DNA from: Pseudoalteromonas sp. GCY
GTDB lineage: Bacteria; Pseudomonadota; Gammaproteobacteria; Enterobacterales; Alteromonadaceae
Direction of reading: 5' to 3'
Length of the DNA: 64,000 nucleotides
Assembly (NCBI RefSeq): GCF_016695175.1
Contig: NZ_CP068022.1
Location: forward strand, 1,226,001 to 1,290,000
The notes under the pieces: model-generated
What the model was told of the DNA's origin: nothing
Seen by the model: the letters and a program-made list of their open reading frames with translations, nothing else
Databases searched by the model: none
Translations under genes and position numbers: made by a program
Shown: positions 26,787 through 35,841 of the stretch, piece after piece
Layout of the letters: each line of letters starts with the position of its first letter
Position numbering within the stretch: position 1 is the first letter of the stretch

Positions 26787-28010
26787 CTAGTTTACTGATT
26801 CAATTTTTCTAAAGTCGATAAGGTTGTCTTTTGGCGAGCTATCAATCTTGCTCACGGTTTTGTATTTGCTATATGCAATGTAACCAAAACATGAGAAGAA
26901 CAAGCCTATGACTAACGCACCAACCCATTGGATCTGTAAAAAGTTTAGTTTAAATAACAGCGTAAGCAGTGATAACGCCACGATATTAAATAAAATATAG
27001 TTTCTTTTTCCTAAACGGCTAACTGTAAGGTTTAGGTTGTCTGTATATAGGCGGATCAAAGAGTCGAGTGAGTTAATTACAAACACCACGCCAACAAAGA
27101 CCATTGCAAAGTTTTTAATACCCGCAGTTGGGATCCCAGCCTCATGGTAGTGATAAAGCACACTAAACCATGCTGCGATTGGAATAGACGGGAAAATCAA
27201 CATCGCCGCTAGCACTTGATAGGTTTTCAAACCACCGACAAAACGCGATGTGAATTGCCCAATCATGATACTCCACGCAAACCACCAGAATAGATAAAAC
27301 TCGTGATAGTCATTCAGTGGCAGCACAAACTGATCTAAATTGGCAAAATACCCACCGATCAACGCCAAGTTGTTGGTATAACTCGACATTGCACTGTCAC
27401 CAAAGACAAACGCTGACGCCCACATAAAGGCGATTAAACCGATAAAGACCCAAGTCGTCGTAATGCTTAAAAAGCGCACGTACTTCAGGCTGGTGCTTGA
27501 ATAAACCGCAAAAGCAATCGCCGCAAACACTATCAAATAGAAACTAGGAATAACCGACTCACCGTCACCTAAGCTTGGTAAATACCAAGGTAGATTAGAC
27601 AACAATAAGAATGCGGTAAACGCACAAGTACCGATAATAACTAGGTTATTAATGAATTTAACCCAAGGAATTTCAAAGAATTTCACTTTGGGCTCTATTA
27701 CGCAGAAATAAAAGCACGTAAGAAAGTAGAACCCCCAGATTAAAAATCCCCAAAAGCCAAACTCTATGGCCAGCGGATTAGTAAATGCATACTCTGGGCT
27801 TGCTTTTATGTCTGCGTAACCCGCAAACTCCGTAAGCGGAAACATGATCAGGCCAACATCTAGGCCAGAAGTAAATAAGATTGCAATAAAAGTGAACGTT
27901 TTAACCGGTGTAACGCCAACGCACTGTAAATTCCCCCACTTCAATAAAATAAAGGCAATTGCCAATAGAGTGAAAATGATGCCTGCACTAAGCCATACTG
28001 TCATTGTCAC
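26787..28010 (-). CDS. BCCT-like transporter, short form
   Basis: A 407-residue, 10-12 helix membrane protein. The central EFYLFWWFAWSIMIGQFTSR stretch corresponds to the conserved Trp-rich helix of BCCT (betaine/choline/carnitine) transporters, and GLDVGLIMFPLTEF fits an early helix. Usual BCCT proteins are about 500-700 residues, so this is a short divergent form with little cytoplasmic tail. Its place after betA makes choline or betaine uptake the likely job. GGGAGGG precedes the ATG. Confidence 0.75.
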   Translation of the reverse strand: MTMTVWLSAGIIFTLLAIAFILLKWGNLQCVGVTPVKTFTFIAILFTSGLDVGLIMFPLTEFAGYADIKASPEYAFTNPLAIEFGFWGFLIWGFYFLTCFYFCVIEPKVKFFEIPWVKFINNLVIIGTCAFTAFLLLSNLPWYLPSLGDGESVIPSFYLIVFAAIAFAVYSSTSLKYVRFLSITTTWVFIGLIAFMWASAFVFGDSAMSSYTNNLALIGGYFANLDQFVLPLNDYHEFYLFWWFAWSIMIGQFTSRFVGGLKTYQVLAAMLIFPSIPIAAWFSVLYHYHEAGIPTAGIKNFAMVFVGVVFVINSLDSLIRLYTDNLNLTVSRLGKRNYILFNIVALSLLTLLFKLNFLQIQWVGALVIGLFFSCFGYIAYSKYKTVSKIDSSPKDNLIDFRKIESVN

Positions 28011-28077
28011 CCTCCCAAAATTGATAGAAGTAACTCATTTTTTCTCCGTTGTTTTTATTTACATTATTCCCGCATTA

Positions 28078-28104
28078 ATGCAGTGCAAACGATTTGCACT
28101 GCAT
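28078..28104. other. Perfect 12-bp hairpin between betA and the transporter gene
   Basis: ATGCAGTGCAAA (28078-28089) and TTTGCACTGCAT (28093-28104) form a perfect stem with a 3-nt loop in the 145-bp gap. No T-run follows on the reverse strand; it could slow RNA decay or partly terminate, letting betIBA exceed the transporter in amount. Confidence 0.55.
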
Positions 28105-28155
28105 GCCACTGCAGGTCTCATATGGGGCACGAACTTTCCCATACGAGTGGCGAAA

Positions 28156-29823
28156 CTAGATCTCCGAACTACGTTGAACCTGTTGCCAGTTTTGTGTCAT
28201 AGCAACGTTTGCTCCCTCAGCGGCAAGTGGTGAATTGCCTAAAATCATATCCGCTGCTTTTTCCGCGACCATAATAGTCGGCGCATTGAGGTTGCCGTTT
28301 GGAATGGTCGGGAAAATAGATGAATCCACAACGCGTAGCCCCTTTACACCGTGCACACGGGTTTGAGAATCTACAACCGCCATTTCATCCTCGCCCATTT
28401 TGCATGAACAAGAAGGGTGATAAGCACTTTCTACCGCTTGACGCACAAAGGCATCAATTTCTTCATCGGTTTGCACTTGCTCACCTGGTTGGATCTCACT
28501 CTCCCGAAAATCATCAAACGCACTCTGCTCTATGATTTCACGAGTCAATCTGACACATGCTCTAAAGCCTTCGATGTCTTCTTGCTCAGCTAGGTAATTG
28601 AACTGTATTTTAGGCGCAACCGTTGGATCTGCTGATTTAATCGTTACTTCACCACGGCTCTTTGGTTTATTGTGGCCAACATGAACTTGGAATCCATGAC
28701 CATCAAAGGCACTTTTACCATCGTAGCGAATAGCCGCAGGTAAAAAGTGGTACTGAAGATCTGGCCACTCAACGCCCGCTTTCGAACGAATAAAGGCGCA
28801 AGATTCAAAGTGATTGGTCGCGCCAAGACCTGACTTATCAAGCAACCATCTTGCACCGATCAAACCTTTAGAAATTAACCCCAGCTTGCCGTTTAAGGTG
28901 ATGGGCTGCTTACACTTGTATTGGAAATAAAACTCCAAGTGATCTTGAAGGTTTTTGCCAACCCCAGGTAAATGATGTTTCACTTCAACGCCTGCGGCAG
29001 TCAAAGCTTCTTTATCGCCAATGCCAGATAACTGTAATAAGTGCGGTGAACCGATTGAACCTGCACTTAGGATCACTTCCTTCGCTGCATTCGCTTTTTT
29101 CAGGTTTCCTTTCACACTGTATTCAACGCCTGTAGCTGTTTTGCCATCTAACAGTACTTTTTGTACCAAGGCACCCGTGACTATGGTGAGGTTGCTGCGA
29201 TGTTTAATGGGGTCTAAATAGGCTCGACTAGACGAGCAACGTTTACCGTCTTTTACGGTCATATGCATTGACCCAAAGCCTTCTTGCTGCTCACCGTTAT
29301 AGTCTTTAGTAAACGCATAACCCGCTTGCTCACCAGCGCTAATAAACGCACGATAGAGCGGGTTTGCCATTTCATTACCATTATTGGTGCCAAGTGGACC
29401 TTGCTCACCACGGTATTCATCGCCACCTAAATACCAAGACTCAGCGCGCTTGAAGTAAGGTAAACAAGACTGATAATCCCAACCTTGTGCACCATGGTCT
29501 TGCCACTCATCAAAGTCTTTAGCATGACCTCGAACGTACACCATGCCATTGATTGACGATGAACCACCAAGTACCTTGCCGCGAGGACAATGCATAACGC
29601 GATTGTCTAAGTGCGGCTCGGGCTCAGTATGGAACTGCCAAGCATATTTATCGGTATTCATTGGAATAGATAGCGCGGTTGGCATCTGAATAAAAATACT
29701 CTTATCACTACCGCCAGTTTCGAGTAATAGTACTTTGTGCGCTGGATTTTCCGATAGGCGGTTTGCAAGCACACAGCCTGCAGAACCTGCACCTACAATA
29801 ATATAATCAAAATCAGTCATCAT
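28156..29823 (-). CDS. betA: Choline dehydrogenase
   Basis: A 555-residue GMC-family flavoenzyme that oxidises choline to betaine aldehyde. The FAD dinucleotide motif is [19 protein letters not shown] at residues 7-25; [18 protein letters not shown] and the C-terminal [20 protein letters not shown] follow the family. The His of [10 protein letters not shown] lies in the active-site region. Length is as usual. It is preceded by betB with a 9-bp gap and GGAG. Two adjacent ATGs (29823, 29820) are possible. Confidence 0.96.
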   Translation of the reverse strand: MMTDFDYIIVGAGSAGCVLANRLSENPAHKVLLLETGGSDKSIFIQMPTALSIPMNTDKYAWQFHTEPEPHLDNRVMHCPRGKVLGGSSSINGMVYVRGHAKDFDEWQDHGAQGWDYQSCLPYFKRAESWYLGGDEYRGEQGPLGTNNGNEMANPLYRAFISAGEQAGYAFTKDYNGEQQEGFGSMHMTVKDGKRCSSSRAYLDPIKHRSNLTIVTGALVQKVLLDGKTATGVEYSVKGNLKKANAAKEVILSAGSIGSPHLLQLSGIGDKEALTAAGVEVKHHLPGVGKNLQDHLEFYFQYKCKQPITLNGKLGLISKGLIGARWLLDKSGLGATNHFESCAFIRSKAGVEWPDLQYHFLPAAIRYDGKSAFDGHGFQVHVGHNKPKSRGEVTIKSADPTVAPKIQFNYLAEQEDIEGFRACVRLTREIIEQSAFDDFRESEIQPGEQVQTDEEIDAFVRQAVESAYHPSCSCKMGEDEMAVVDSQTRVHGVKGLRVVDSSIFPTIPNGNLNAPTIMVAEKAADMILGNSPLAAEGANVAMTQNWQQVQRSSEI

Positions 29824-29832
29824 ACTCCTCGA

Positions 29833-31296
29833 TTAAAATGGACTTTCAATATCGCTCATACCAACATACACAGACTTAGTCTGGGTATATTGATCTAGCG
29901 TCTCTATGCCATTTTCGCGGCCAATACCCGACTGCTTATAGCCTCCAACGGGCATTTCAGCGGGTGAGTTGCCATAACTATTGATCCAACAAATACCAGC
30001 TTCTAGCTGGTGGATGACACGATGTGCACGTTTAATATCTTTACTAAACACACCTGCAGCCAAACCTAAGTGGGTGTTGTTTGCACGCTGAATGACTTCT
30101 TCCTCGTCATCGAATACCAATACCGACATCACTGGGCCAAAGATCTCTTCTTTCACTATGGTCATGTCATCATGACAGTCGATAAATACGGTCGGTGCGA
30201 CAAAGTAGCCGTTTGGCGCCGTTTCAGGACTAAGTGCTTCACCACCGGTCAGTACGGTTGCACCTTCAGCTTTGCCTTTTGCAATGTAATCCATCACCAG
30301 TGTGTGATGCTGCTTTGAGATTAGGGCGCCAAGATTTACGTTTGGATCGAGCGGATCGCCGGCGATGATATTTTGTTCTGTTCGCTGCTTTAGCTCAGCT
30401 AAGAAGGCGTCGTAAACCTTACGCTGTACAAATACGCGTGTGCAGTTGGTACACACTTCACCTTGAGTGTAGAAGTTGCCCAACATCGCGGCACCTATCG
30501 CTTGAGAGATATCAGCGTCTTCAAAGACGATAAGTGGTGATTTGCCGCCAAGCTCCATCGTCACTTCTTTTAAATTGCTTGCCGCACTTTGCATTACTTT
30601 TTTGCCAGTACCCACTTCACCGGTGAACGATACTTTTTCAATATCAGGGCTGGTAGTAAGCCATTGGCCCACCTCAGCGGCACCTTGTACCACATTGAAT
30701 ACGCCCGCTGGGACACCGGCTTCAATAAAGATTTCGGCCAGCTTAATCGCGCCTAGTGGTGTTTCTTCCGATGGCTTAAAAATGAGGGCGTTACCAGCGG
30801 CAAGTGCAGGGCCTGATTTCCAACACGCAATTTGCAGTGGATAATTCCACGCGCCAATGCCTGCACAAATCCCCAGAGGCTCTTTACGTGTATAGAAAAA
30901 GTCCCCTCCCACAGGCTGCTGAGTGCCAACATGAGCGGGTGCTAACCCTGCAAAGTATTCAATCACATCAGCGCCAGTTTGAATGTCTACACATTCCGCC
31001 TCTTGCCAAGGTTTACCTGTATCTAGCACTTCAATCTTGGCAAGCTCATCGTTACGCTCGCGCAACAGAGATACCGCTTTATGTAAAACACGACTACGCT
31101 CAATTGGTGCCATCGCTGACCATAATGCAAAGCCCGCTTTGGCACTTTCAATCGCAGCTTGCTGAACATGACTATCGGCAACCTCTACCTCGTAGATCAC
31201 TTCATCCGTTGCTGGATTTTTTACTGCAAACTTTTCGCCTGAGTGATTTGCCAAGAACTGGCCATGAATAAAATTTTGATATACAGGGACTGTCAC
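29833..31296 (-). CDS. betB: Betaine aldehyde dehydrogenase
   Basis: A 487-residue NAD-dependent aldehyde dehydrogenase that completes glycine betaine synthesis. Seen: [30 protein letters not shown] (general-base Glu) and [13 protein letters not shown] (the catalytic Cys). The start is GTG at 31296, one base after the betI stop, with GGAGG inside the end of betI; this gives the normal family length, while the frame open to 31368 overlaps betI. Confidence 0.96.
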   Translation of the reverse strand: MTVPVYQNFIHGQFLANHSGEKFAVKNPATDEVIYEVEVADSHVQQAAIESAKAGFALWSAMAPIERSRVLHKAVSLLRERNDELAKIEVLDTGKPWQEAECVDIQTGADVIEYFAGLAPAHVGTQQPVGGDFFYTRKEPLGICAGIGAWNYPLQIACWKSGPALAAGNALIFKPSEETPLGAIKLAEIFIEAGVPAGVFNVVQGAAEVGQWLTTSPDIEKVSFTGEVGTGKKVMQSAASNLKEVTMELGGKSPLIVFEDADISQAIGAAMLGNFYTQGEVCTNCTRVFVQRKVYDAFLAELKQRTEQNIIAGDPLDPNVNLGALISKQHHTLVMDYIAKGKAEGATVLTGGEALSPETAPNGYFVAPTVFIDCHDDMTIVKEEIFGPVMSVLVFDDEEEVIQRANNTHLGLAAGVFSKDIKRAHRVIHQLEAGICWINSYGNSPAEMPVGGYKQSGIGRENGIETLDQYTQTKSVYVGMSDIESPF

Positions 31297-31297
31297 A

Positions 31298-31888
31298 TTA
31301 TCCTCCAAACTGCTTAATAAGTGATTGAATGTAGCGTTTTGCGAGCGTTTCGCTGTGATGAAACGCATGATGGTCAGCTTTGCTTAGCACGGCTCTTAGC
31401 CAGAGTCCGTCAATCATACCGGCGGCAAGCTCAGCCGCTTCTTTTGCCTGTGCTCGCGACATAAAAGCAGCAAACGAAGTCGCTAAGTTACTCTGCAGAC
31501 GGCGACTGTTAACGCGCTGTAGTCGGTGTAGCTCGTCATCGTGCATAGACTGCGCCCAGAAACTCAACCAAGTACGCGTCGTATTTGACTGCTGCTGCAC
31601 CATGGCAAAGTTAGCTTCTACGATATACATGAGTCGCTGCTCGGCACTACAACCACCGTAAGTTTTGTCTAACAAACTGTATTTCAAGTTGTTTAATAGA
31701 TAGCGCACGGTTGCTTCAATCAAGCCTTGTTTACCACCAAAATAGTGACTAATAATCCCTGATGAGAGACCGGCTCTTTTACTGATACTATTAATCGTGG
31801 TTGCTTGTAATCCTAACTCGGCAACTGACTCTAAAGTGGCGTCAATTAGCTGCTGACGACGAACAGGTTCCATTCCGACTTTTGGCAT
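31298..31888 (-). CDS. betI: TetR-family repressor of betaine synthesis
   Basis: A 196-residue protein nearly the same length as E. coli BetI and matching it at the N-terminus: [20 protein letters not shown] and the helix-turn-helix [20 protein letters not shown]. BetI represses bet genes and is relieved by choline. It is the first gene of betI-betB-betA. A palindrome lies 10 bp upstream of its start. Confidence 0.95.
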   Translation of the reverse strand: MPKVGMEPVRRQQLIDATLESVAELGLQATTINSISKRAGLSSGIISHYFGGKQGLIEATVRYLLNNLKYSLLDKTYGGCSAEQRLMYIVEANFAMVQQQSNTTRTWLSFWAQSMHDDELHRLQRVNSRRLQSNLATSFAAFMSRAQAKEAAELAAGMIDGLWLRAVLSKADHHAFHHSETLAKRYIQSLIKQFGG

Positions 31889-31897
31889 AGCTTTTTA

Positions 31898-31917
31898 TTA
31901 ATTGACTGTTCAATTAA
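31898..31917. promoter_or_regulatory. BetI-type operator
   Basis: TTAATTGACTGTTCAATTAA is a 20-bp palindrome with 8-bp arms and a 4-bp centre, 9 bp before the betI start. Its ATTGAACAGTCAAT core is like known BetI sites. The rest of the 299 bp up to 32187 is AT-rich with poly-A/T runs. Confidence 0.75.
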
Positions 31918-32187
31918 AATAAATCTTAGGGTGATAAAGATGAGACTTCAAGGTTGACTTTTTGTAAAAAGCCAAATTTTTGACGTTTGTACCTAGGTTA
32001 ATCCCATGATAGCTAAGGGGTTTTAAAGGATTACAAAAAATCTTAAAAAATTTTAAAAAATCTGAGATTTTGCAGGTATTTGCGATAATTTACCGTTTTG
32101 ATGTGACAATTTGATTAAGTTTGGTTTGGCTGGAAAACAATCAAAATCGAATCAAATGATGGAACTGAGTAAGACTAAAAATCCTTG

Positions 32188-33039
32188 CTAGTTAAGATTT
32201 GAAAGCGGTAACGGTTGGTAACTAGGAAACCTATTTGAGACAGTTGAAACCCCAAAAGAAGCGTTTGACTGATAACTCGCCACTAACAATTCAATCTTGG
32301 GTTTAAGCGCTAAGATCGCCTCATCAATTTTGCTTTTCAGCCTCGCACTAAAAACATTTTTACGCAGCAAAAAATGTACTTGGTTATCATGTACCACATA
32401 AGGCCAAGCCTGTGCAGCGTCAAGTCCTCGCTCTTTGATAAAGTAGTTCCCCGTGATCATATCATCCACAATAAAATCAACGCGCGCTTTCATTAACATT
32501 TCAACCCGCCGCTGCGCACTGGCAATACTCACAAACTGATCTTTATAGTGGGGATCTTGTTTAAGCTTACCAAGCTCCTCTCCATAATAAGATCCAATGC
32601 TTAACCCTATGGTTTTCGATTGCTTTAGTAATGAAGCTAAATCGGGAAGCGCTGTGGGAGGCGATAATGAAAATAATCGCATACGTTCAAAACGGTAGGG
32701 CAGAGAGAAATCTCCGTAAGCTTCTCTATCTTTAGTGTAGCTAACCATTACTGCGACATCTATCACACCTTTTGACATTTCTTCAAAAGTGCGAGCGCTG
32801 GAAGGCAGACGAATATAGGTGGTACACACGGCAACATGCTGGAACACCATCTCGGCAATGTCTACGTCTAGGCCCCAAGGTCCAAGCTTATCAAATACAG
32901 TTAATGGCGGCCAATCGGCAACAACGCCAATATTCACCGTTTTACTGCATTCGCTTGCACTGGCAGGGAGAAATACCAAGCCCCACACCAATATAGCCAT
33001 GCCAATCAAGTTATTCACTGATATGTACTGCTTAACCAT
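32188..33039 (-). CDS. Periplasmic solute-binding protein, family 3 type
   Basis: A 283-residue secreted protein: signal segment up to FLPASAS, then VNIGVVADWPPLTVFDKLGP, LDVDIAEMVFQHVAV, SYTKDREAYGDFSLPY and RRVEMLMKARVDFIVDD, the SBP_bac_3 pattern. No permease or ATPase gene is adjacent, so it may be a stand-alone sensor-type binding protein, as is common in Alteromonadales. The ligand is unknown. Confidence 0.85.
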   Translation of the reverse strand: MVKQYISVNNLIGMAILVWGLVFLPASASECSKTVNIGVVADWPPLTVFDKLGPWGLDVDIAEMVFQHVAVCTTYIRLPSSARTFEEMSKGVIDVAVMVSYTKDREAYGDFSLPYRFERMRLFSLSPPTALPDLASLLKQSKTIGLSIGSYYGEELGKLKQDPHYKDQFVSIASAQRRVEMLMKARVDFIVDDMITGNYFIKERGLDAAQAWPYVVHDNQVHFLLRKNVFSARLKSKIDEAILALKPKIELLVASYQSNASFGVSTVSNRFPSYQPLPLSNLN

Positions 33040-33212
33040 GACACCTCGTGAGCAAGTCTATGACAATCGGCCTTATAACATGACGACTCAGTTCATTGCA
33101 TAGGCACTATCTTTAGTAGTAACAATATATTTACCTAAAGCCTAGATCACAATGCCTAATTATTAAACTATTTAAATCAAAAAACGCATCGGTGCTCACA
33201 GGAACAAAAAAA

Positions 33213-33239
33213 CGTGACGTAAATCCCCTTTACATCACG
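33213..33239 (-). terminator. Terminator of the XRE/DUF2178 pair
   Basis: On the reverse strand CGTGATGTAAA pairs with TTTACGTCACG (one G-T pair, 5-nt loop) and is followed by a run of seven T. Confidence 0.88.
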
Positions 33240-33252
33240 CTTGTTTTGCACT

Positions 33253-33465
33253 TTACGGCTGATATTCGAAGACCTCTTCAATAGGGACATTAAATACATG
33301 CGCTATCTTAAATGCTACTTCGAGCGAGGGTGAGTACTTTGCAGCCTCGATAGCCATAATCGTTTGCCTCGTGACACCCACTCGCTCAGCAAGCTCTTTT
33401 TGTGTCATTTCACCGCTCATAAAACGTAACATTCTGATTTTGTTTTTTATTGGTAAATCAGCCAT
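33253..33465 (-). CDS. Small XRE-type transcriptional regulator
   Basis: A 70-residue helix-turn-helix protein (MADLPIKNKIRMLRFMSGEM, TQKELAERVGVTRQTIMAIE, AAKYSPSLEVAFKIAHVFNV). This is the short YozG-like type that usually pairs with a DUF2178 membrane protein, as here; its start lies 8 bp inside the end of that gene. GGGAG is at a good distance. Probably represses the pair. Confidence 0.92.
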   Translation of the reverse strand: MADLPIKNKIRMLRFMSGEMTQKELAERVGVTRQTIMAIEAAKYSPSLEVAFKIAHVFNVPIEEVFEYQP

Positions 33466-33958
33466 ACACAGCTCCCAAACGGGCTTTGACTAGCTGGGTT
33501 CCATAACCGACCAACTCAGCCAGCAAAAATGCAATCACTAAAATATGAAGTGGTGCAAATGGTAGTTCAAAAGGAAGCGCTTGCGACCAATTTTGCGCTT
33601 CGGCAGAATACTGGAAAATAGAGATACACACACCAACCTGAAGCACCCAGTAGGCAGGTTTGCACCCCGATAGCGCAATCAACTTTTCACGCTCATCTAA
33701 CGGCTTATCCATATCTTTATCGCTAACAAAGCTTAGTAGCAGCTGACCTGCAATAGATGTCACGATAGAAATAACAATCACCTTAAGCAACAATCCTGAT
33801 ACCCAACTCGGATCTTGACGTAACTGCTCTGTAGCCGCTGTTATTTCGCCTAAATAAAAATACAAGATATAACCTGTTACCAAAAACTCTATCGCAATCG
33901 TTAAGTCACGGAAACTCAACGAGTCTAAAAACGCTTTAATCTTATTGCTGCTTTCCAT
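33458..33958 (-). CDS. DUF2178-like membrane protein
   Basis: A 166-residue protein with four predicted membrane helices (about 18-38, 55-78, 100-120, 132-152) and a cytoplasmic KDMDKPLDEREKLIALSG segment, typical of DUF2178-type partners of small XRE regulators. Function unknown. It overlaps the regulator gene downstream. Confidence 0.75.
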   Translation of the reverse strand: MESSNKIKAFLDSLSFRDLTIAIEFLVTGYILYFYLGEITAATEQLRQDPSWVSGLLLKVIVISIVTSIAGQLLLSFVSDKDMDKPLDEREKLIALSGCKPAYWVLQVGVCISIFQYSAEAQNWSQALPFELPFAPLHILVIAFLLAELVGYGTQLVKARLGAVYG

Positions 33959-34039
33959 GTTACCCTCACTTTACTCAAGGTTAAGTATTCTTTACATTAA
34001 AAGCGTAAACTTTGACCAATAACAAGTCAAATATTTTTT

Positions 34040-34053
34040 ACTTTAAGTAAAGT
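34040..34053. promoter_or_regulatory. ACTTTA-AG-TAAAGT dyad, possible XRE operator
   Basis: A 14-bp dyad in the AT-rich gap between the DUF2178 gene (start 33958) and the end of the GlxA-type gene (34062). Similar fragments (CTTTACATTAAAAG) lie closer to the start. Operator role for the XRE protein is inference. Confidence 0.35.
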
Positions 34054-34061
34054 TTAAATAA

Positions 34062-34973
34062 CTAGAAACGTTTTCGAAACTCGCTTGGTGTTAAGCCCAT
34101 AGACTTATTAAACACCTTACGGCAGGCTGTCGTATCCTCGTATCCGACCTGATGCGCAATCCAATCAAATGGCTTGCTCGTGCTTTCTAATAAATCACAC
34201 ATTTTCTGCACTCGAAACCGTTGCAGATATTGATTTGGCTTGAGTCCGAGCACCTTAGCAAAACGTCGCTGTAAGGTTCTTTGAGTAAGTAGAGCGATAT
34301 CAGCCAGTTCTGTAATTGAAATATTGCGACCATAATGGGTGTTAATGTATTGCTGAGCGCGCAGCACAGCATCATCACCATGTTGAAAGTTTGGCTGAAA
34401 TTGATGATAGTAGCTCTGCTCCCGCTGAGCCGTATCTACGACAAGCGTTTTGCCTAACTTGCGCATGACTAAGTGACCGCTATATTTTTTGACTAGCTCT
34501 AATCCAAGATCAAGCCATGACATCATGCCGCCAGCCGACATAATATCATTGTGATCGATTAAAATTTTTCGCGTATCAATAGGCTGGTTAGGAAAGTGCC
34601 GTTTAAATGCCTCAGTTAACCCCCAATGCGTGGTAAGTAAGCGCTGATGACTTAGCCCCGAGGCCGCAAGTATAAAAGCCCCCGCGCAGGCAGAGGCGAT
34701 AACTGCACCTCGTTGGTGCTGCTCGGTTAACCAAGCAAGTAATTGAGGTTCAGGTTTGAGGTAATAGTCAGAGCTAACACTCGGCGGCAATAACACAATA
34801 TTGTAATCCCCCTTTACAGCGCTACTGAAGGTAACAACATGTGTTGTAAAGCGGGTATCCAGTGACTCTTCGATACAAATTCTATCTGCTAGAAAAAACA
34901 GCTCTTCTAGACCATACACAGCCGACTTCATCGCATGAGGATAGTGACAAATCGCCACTTTGATTGGTTTCAT
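34062..34973 (-). CDS. GlxA-type AraC-family regulator
   Basis: A 303-residue regulator with an N-terminal DJ-1/PfpI-like domain (residues 1-180; GAVIASACAGAFILAASGLS around the nucleophile-elbow Cys) and a C-terminal AraC double helix-turn-helix (ISITELADIALLTQRTLQRR and FDWIAHQVGYEDTTACRKVF). The group often senses small amines or amides. It faces an isochorismatase-like hydrolase, its probable target. Confidence 0.9.
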   Translation of the reverse strand: MKPIKVAICHYPHAMKSAVYGLEELFFLADRICIEESLDTRFTTHVVTFSSAVKGDYNIVLLPPSVSSDYYLKPEPQLLAWLTEQHQRGAVIASACAGAFILAASGLSHQRLLTTHWGLTEAFKRHFPNQPIDTRKILIDHNDIMSAGGMMSWLDLGLELVKKYSGHLVMRKLGKTLVVDTAQREQSYYHQFQPNFQHGDDAVLRAQQYINTHYGRNISITELADIALLTQRTLQRRFAKVLGLKPNQYLQRFRVQKMCDLLESTSKPFDWIAHQVGYEDTTACRKVFNKSMGLTPSEFRKRF

Positions 34974-35076
34974 CTACATTGTCGAATTTGAACTCAAAAA
35001 TGTCATTTTAGACACTCCAGTCAAAGTTACAACTCCAGCACAATACCTCTGCAAATTAACTAACGAGGTAAAAGAA

Positions 35077-35592
35077 GTGAACAATAGTGCACTATTGGTT
35101 ATCGATATTCAAAATGACTACTTTCCTGGAGGACTTTTCCCGCTATGGAATACCGAAAATACACTAGCAAACATCAATACAGCTATCAAAAAAGCAGCAG
35201 AGCAAAATATGGAAGTCATTTATGTCCAGCACATAGCTAATCCAGAGCAAGGAAAAGCACCATTTTTCAATGCCAACACAAGCGGTGTAGAGCTTCATAA
35301 TGGCCTACGCCAAGCGCAAGAAAACGGCCACCATATAGTAAAGTCCTACGCCGACAGCTTTGAGCAAACCTCCTTAAACGATTTGCTCCAATCTAAAGGT
35401 ATCGACACTTTATATATCTGCGGCATGATGACACAAAACTGTGTAACCCATACCGCGCTATCGAAATCGGCGGAGCAGTACAATGTCTACATTCTCAGTG
35501 ATTGCTGCACTACCCTAGATGAAATGATCCACAAAATTGCACTCAACGGTGTTTCAACACGAGTACCGTTAATCACCGCATCGCAAATGTAG
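35077..35592 (+). CDS. Isochorismatase-like cysteine hydrolase
   Basis: A 171-residue protein. The family triad is visible: Asp in ALLVIDIQNDYF, a Lys in the HHIVKSYADSFEQT region, and Cys in CGMMTQNCVTHTAL preceded by the cis-peptide Met-Met. Members hydrolyse amides or isochorismate-type esters; the facing GlxA-type regulator suggests an amide substrate. The frame runs back to 34960, but GAGGT and the family start support GTG 35077. Confidence 0.84.
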   Translation: MNNSALLVIDIQNDYFPGGLFPLWNTENTLANINTAIKKAAEQNMEVIYVQHIANPEQGKAPFFNANTSGVELHNGLRQAQENGHHIVKSYADSFEQTSLNDLLQSKGIDTLYICGMMTQNCVTHTALSKSAEQYNVYILSDCCTTLDEMIHKIALNGVSTRVPLITASQM

Positions 35593-35618
35593 CCTATAAC
35601 TGCGAGATATAAATAGAA

Positions 35619-35690
35619 GCTTGTCGTGATGGATTACGACCCACGAACCCATGTAGGTCGGGGTTTACCTCGACACATATCTCGACAAGC
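35619..35690. repeat. REP-like palindromic repeat, copy 1
   Basis: About 72 bp bounded by GCTTGTCG and CGACAAGC. It contains GTCGTGATnnATnACGAC and TGTAGGTCGGGGTTTACCTCGACA, two inner palindromes also found in copy 2. Confidence 0.7.
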
Positions 35691-35713
35691 ACCTTAACAA
35701 TCCACGACAAAAA

Positions 35714-35779
35714 AGCTCGTCGTGATAAATCACGACCTAAGAGCCCAACATGTAGGTCGAGGTTTACCTCGACACAAGC
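35714..35779. repeat. REP-like palindromic repeat, copy 2
   Basis: About 66 bp. GTCGTGATAAATCACGAC is a clean palindrome, followed after 16 bp by TGTAGGTCGAGGTTTACC and TCGACA, matching copy 1. Two copies side by side between convergent genes fit the usual place of REP elements. Confidence 0.7.
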
Positions 35780-35791
35780 ATAAAAACCAAA

Positions 35792-35812
35792 AAGGCTGGA
35801 TTGACCAGCCTT
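35792..35812 (-). terminator. Terminator of malate synthase gene
   Basis: AAGGCTGG (35792-35799) and CCAGCCTT (35805-35812) with a 5-nt loop, followed on the reverse strand by TTT-GG-TTTTT. Confidence 0.82.
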
Positions 35813-35841
35813 GATTTGAGTGACATCGAAATGAAAAGGGA

